From Paenibacillus montaniterrae (lineage in GTDB: Bacteria > Bacillota > Bacilli > Paenibacillales > Paenibacillaceae): a stretch of DNA of 64,000 bases. A program made the position numbers and the translations under genes. The stretch is taken from NCBI RefSeq assembly GCF_018403185.1, contig NZ_BOSE01000006.1, forward strand, positions 62,001-126,000. Reading direction: 5' to 3'. Positions within the stretch are counted from its first letter, which is position 1, and every line of letters starts with the position of its first letter. The notes beneath the pieces were generated by a model that saw only the letters and a program-made list of their open reading frames with translations, did not search any database and was not told the origin of the DNA. Positions 62,145 to 64,000 of the stretch are shown piece after piece.

Positions 62145-63023
62145 TTATGCCTCCACCTCCTTGCTTTTCGTCACACGAACCTGAATTAACGTAATAATTG
62201 CAACTGTAACAAAGAATAATAATGCTTTAGCGGTACCAAGACCGTAACGGTTATTTTGGAACGCTTCATTATAAATATTCATCGCTACTGATTCCGTGGA
62301 CTTGTACGGTCCGCCTGCTGTTAGCGACAGGTTAATATCAAAGATTTTGAACGACCAGGAAATAGCCAAAAATAAACAGATCGTAACGGCTGGCATAACT
62401 AGTGGAATAGTAATGCTGCGCAGCATTTGCCAGCGATTAGCTCCATCAATTTCTGCAGCCTCAACAATTTCTTTAGGCACATTCGTTAATGATGAAATAT
62501 AAATGACCATCAAGTAACCAGCCTGATGCCATATAAACACAATAACGATACCCCAAAATCCCGTGGTTGGATCACCTAGCCAAGCTAGTCCGAAAAAAGA
62601 CCAGTCCGTAAGCTTATAAATGGTGTCAAACCCTTTAATAAAAATAAACTGCCAAATAAAACCTAGCAGTAAGCCGCCGATTACGTTCGGCATAAAGAAA
62701 ACCGTCCGCATAATGTTCCGTAATTTCAATGCATTCGTTAACAAGTATGCAAAAACGAAGCCTACTATATTCACCAAGACTACGCCAACAACGGTAAACT
62801 TAGTGGTAAATATAAACGACTGCCAAAAACCTGTATCATCCGTGAACAGTGTTTTAAAGTTGCTAAGCCCTACCCAGTTGACTGTTTTTGCGATACCATT
62901 CCAATCTGTTAACGAATAGTACATCCCTAATAAAAATGGTACTATGAGAATAAGAACGAAGAATAAGAACACGGGTCCGACAAAGAACGCTTGTAGTCCC
63001 CATTCCATCTTTCTTTTTTTCAT
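62145..63023 (-). CDS. ABC sugar permease, MalF-like
   Basis: A 292-residue permease with six membrane segments and the EAA loop EAAEIDGANRWQMLRSITIP. YYSLTDWNGIAKTVNWVGL is the usual N-terminal outer loop. AAGGGAGATACCTC precedes the ATG. It is the first gene of the importer operon, divergent from a sensor kinase gene. Confidence 0.92.
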   Translation of the reverse strand: MKKRKMEWGLQAFFVGPVFLFFVLILIVPFLLGMYYSLTDWNGIAKTVNWVGLSNFKTLFTDDTGFWQSFIFTTKFTVVGVVLVNIVGFVFAYLLTNALKLRNIMRTVFFMPNVIGGLLLGFIWQFIFIKGFDTIYKLTDWSFFGLAWLGDPTTGFWGIVIVFIWHQAGYLMVIYISSLTNVPKEIVEAAEIDGANRWQMLRSITIPLVMPAVTICLFLAISWSFKIFDINLSLTAGGPYKSTESVAMNIYNEAFQNNRYGLGTAKALLFFVTVAIITLIQVRVTKSKEVEA

Positions 63024-63065
63024 GAGGTATCTCCCTTCTTCAATCTTTGATGCTAAAGTACTTTC

Positions 63066-63094
63066 ATTATAAAGACAGGAAGACTATACAAATA
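63066..63094 (-). promoter_or_regulatory. possible promoter of the CUT1 importer operon
   Basis: On the minus strand TATAAT (63071-63066) with a poor -35 box TATTTG 17 bp upstream, about 45 bp before the MalF-like start. Confidence 0.35.
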
Positions 63095-63143
63095 CCTACT
63101 AGCGTGAACTAAAAGGGGTAAAATATTGATTGGGAGTGTTAAG

Positions 63144-64000
63144 TTGAAGTTCAAGACAATTCGAAGCAAGCTCATTGTATTTTTATTGCTGGCAACGATT
63201 ATACCGATATCGACTACGATGCTGGTCAGTTATTATTATACAAGTGAGTCTTTAAAACAAAGAATAGCTGACGAGAATATGAATTTGCTATTTCAAGGGG
63301 CGCATAATTTGTCGGCGCTATTAGATAATTTAAATCGCGCAAGCTCTAATATTTATACGATTCAGACACTTATTCAAGGCGGCTACAACGATATGTATAG
63401 TGAATCGCGTGTATATGACGCACTGCGTTACATGACAACGGTCGTTCCCGATGTGTTTCAGGTGTATTTGTATGAAAATAAAAATAACAAGGCAACCCTT
63501 GTTACCTTGCACACGCCTAGTCGCAACTACAATATTGATGTTTATCCTGCCTTGGAGACTAACGAGCAGCTATTACCAACTCATTTAAGCCATACGTATG
63601 GACTAACATCGTTAACAGCCAACCATACACCTCGACATGTATTTACTTTTCAAAATCAAATACAAAAAATACCTTCTACGGAGGTAATCGGTTACTTAGC
63701 GATTGATGTTGATATTAAAGCGGTTACGAATATCGTTCATAATTTGTATAATCCCGGCGCTGAAAAATTTTATATTATCGATCATCATAATCAGCTCATA
63801 TATAGTGATGATGCTGAACAGTACGAGCAGCCTTTTGCAGCCAGCTGGTACAACGAAGGTGTGCTGGCCAGCGAACAAATGCAAAATTATTTTGAAGCAG
63901 ACAACAGCTTGTTTGTTTATCAAAAAATAAAAAACAATTTAACCGACTGGACATTAGTAAAGGAAATTCCTATCTCCTATTTAACGAAGGAAGCTAAAAA
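63144..64000 (+). CDS. YesM-type sensor histidine kinase, N-terminal part (cut by window end)
   Basis: The frame opens at TTG 63144, with GGGAG 7 nt upstream, and stays open for 285 codons to the window edge. A membrane helix (about 8-32, KLIVFLLLATIIPISTTML) is followed by a large outer sensing domain of the dCache type (VIGYLAIDVDIKAV; KFYIIDHHNQLIYSD; WTLVKEIPISYL). The kinase part lies beyond the edge. Its position divergent from a CUT1 importer is usual for YesM/YesN-type systems, so it probably senses the sugar or its binding protein and activates the operon through an AraC-type regulator to the right. Confidence 0.8.
   Translation, partial: MKFKTIRSKLIVFLLLATIIPISTTMLVSYYYTSESLKQRIADENMNLLFQGAHNLSALLDNLNRASSNIYTIQTLIQGGYNDMYSESRVYDALRYMTTVVPDVFQVYLYENKNNKATLVTLHTPSRNYNIDVYPALETNEQLLPTHLSHTYGLTSLTANHTPRHVFTFQNQIQKIPSTEVIGYLAIDVDIKAVTNIVHNLYNPGAEKFYIIDHHNQLIYSDDAEQYEQPFAASWYNEGVLASEQMQNYFEADNSLFVYQKIKNNLTDWTLVKEIPISYLTKEAK

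Noticed and set aside
1..64000. search for CRISPR arrays, tRNA and rRNA genes
   Set aside because: No series of evenly spaced direct repeats and no cloverleaf or rRNA-like stretch was noticed. The only tandem repeat, at 41638-41782, has adjoining units without spacers.

Overview
The window looks like a chromosomal segment of a spore-forming, Gram-positive bacterium of the Paenibacillaceae (Paenibacillus or a close relative). The basis is gene content and style: a complete agr-type peptide signalling locus, a small acid-soluble spore protein (SspP type), an OpuC/BusR osmoprotectant locus, many carbohydrate ABC importers with glycoside hydrolases, strong AGGAGG ribosome binding sites and frequent GTG/TTG starts. 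No rRNA, tRNA or CRISPR array was seen. The assignment rests on recollection of these families, not on a search.

Left part (1-13 kb, accessory). Reading on the minus strand, agrB, agrD, agrC and agrA lie at the left edge (3.2 to 0.1 kb); agrD predicts a five-residue thiolactone ring, CLYFS. Before it come a membrane-anchored alpha/beta hydrolase and a three-gene operon: an ABC ATPase with an unusual signature, an ABC-2 permease, and a stand-alone NRPS condensation-like protein that has lost the catalytic His. Diverged direct repeats, one carrying a decayed 3' end of the condensation-like gene, bracket the hydrolase gene. Then follow a small lipoprotein gene with a possible non-ATG start, an IS1182-family element, and a plus-strand pair that looks like an undescribed bacteriocin: a secreted precursor with an eight-Cys Gly-rich C-terminal domain and a 60-residue membrane protein.

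Middle part (12-36 kb). An RNase H gene is followed by a ten-gene minus-strand run from about 23.1 to 13.3 kb: an NMT1/THI5-type ABC importer, a RutA-like flavin monooxygenase, an isochorismatase-family hydrolase, an M20 amidohydrolase, two flavin/FMN reductases, a TetR regulator with a fused flavodoxin-like C-terminus, and an MFS exporter. It reads as uptake and oxidative ring opening of a pyrimidine-like N-heterocycle. After a UspA protein and an orphan DNA methyltransferase comes a second sugar locus (25.2-36.1 kb): an Rbs-type importer, a GH3 NagZ-type enzyme, an esterase and a beta-phosphoglucomutase-like HAD protein, divergent from an AraC regulator fused to a GH39-like domain.

Right part (36-64 kb). 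A GT-C-like membrane protein, a YfbR-like HD protein, two unknown membrane proteins, UppP, small genes including sspP behind a 65-bp tandem repeat, a bacitracin-type ABC transporter with its two-component system, and a ChrA transporter come first. A BusR-like regulator then precedes opuCA-CB-CC-CD, with a 10-bp inverted repeat over the promoter. The window ends with a probable xyloglucan-oligosaccharide locus: a CUT1 importer, GH42, GH43, GH94 and GH31 enzymes, and a divergent, truncated YesM-type sensor kinase gene.
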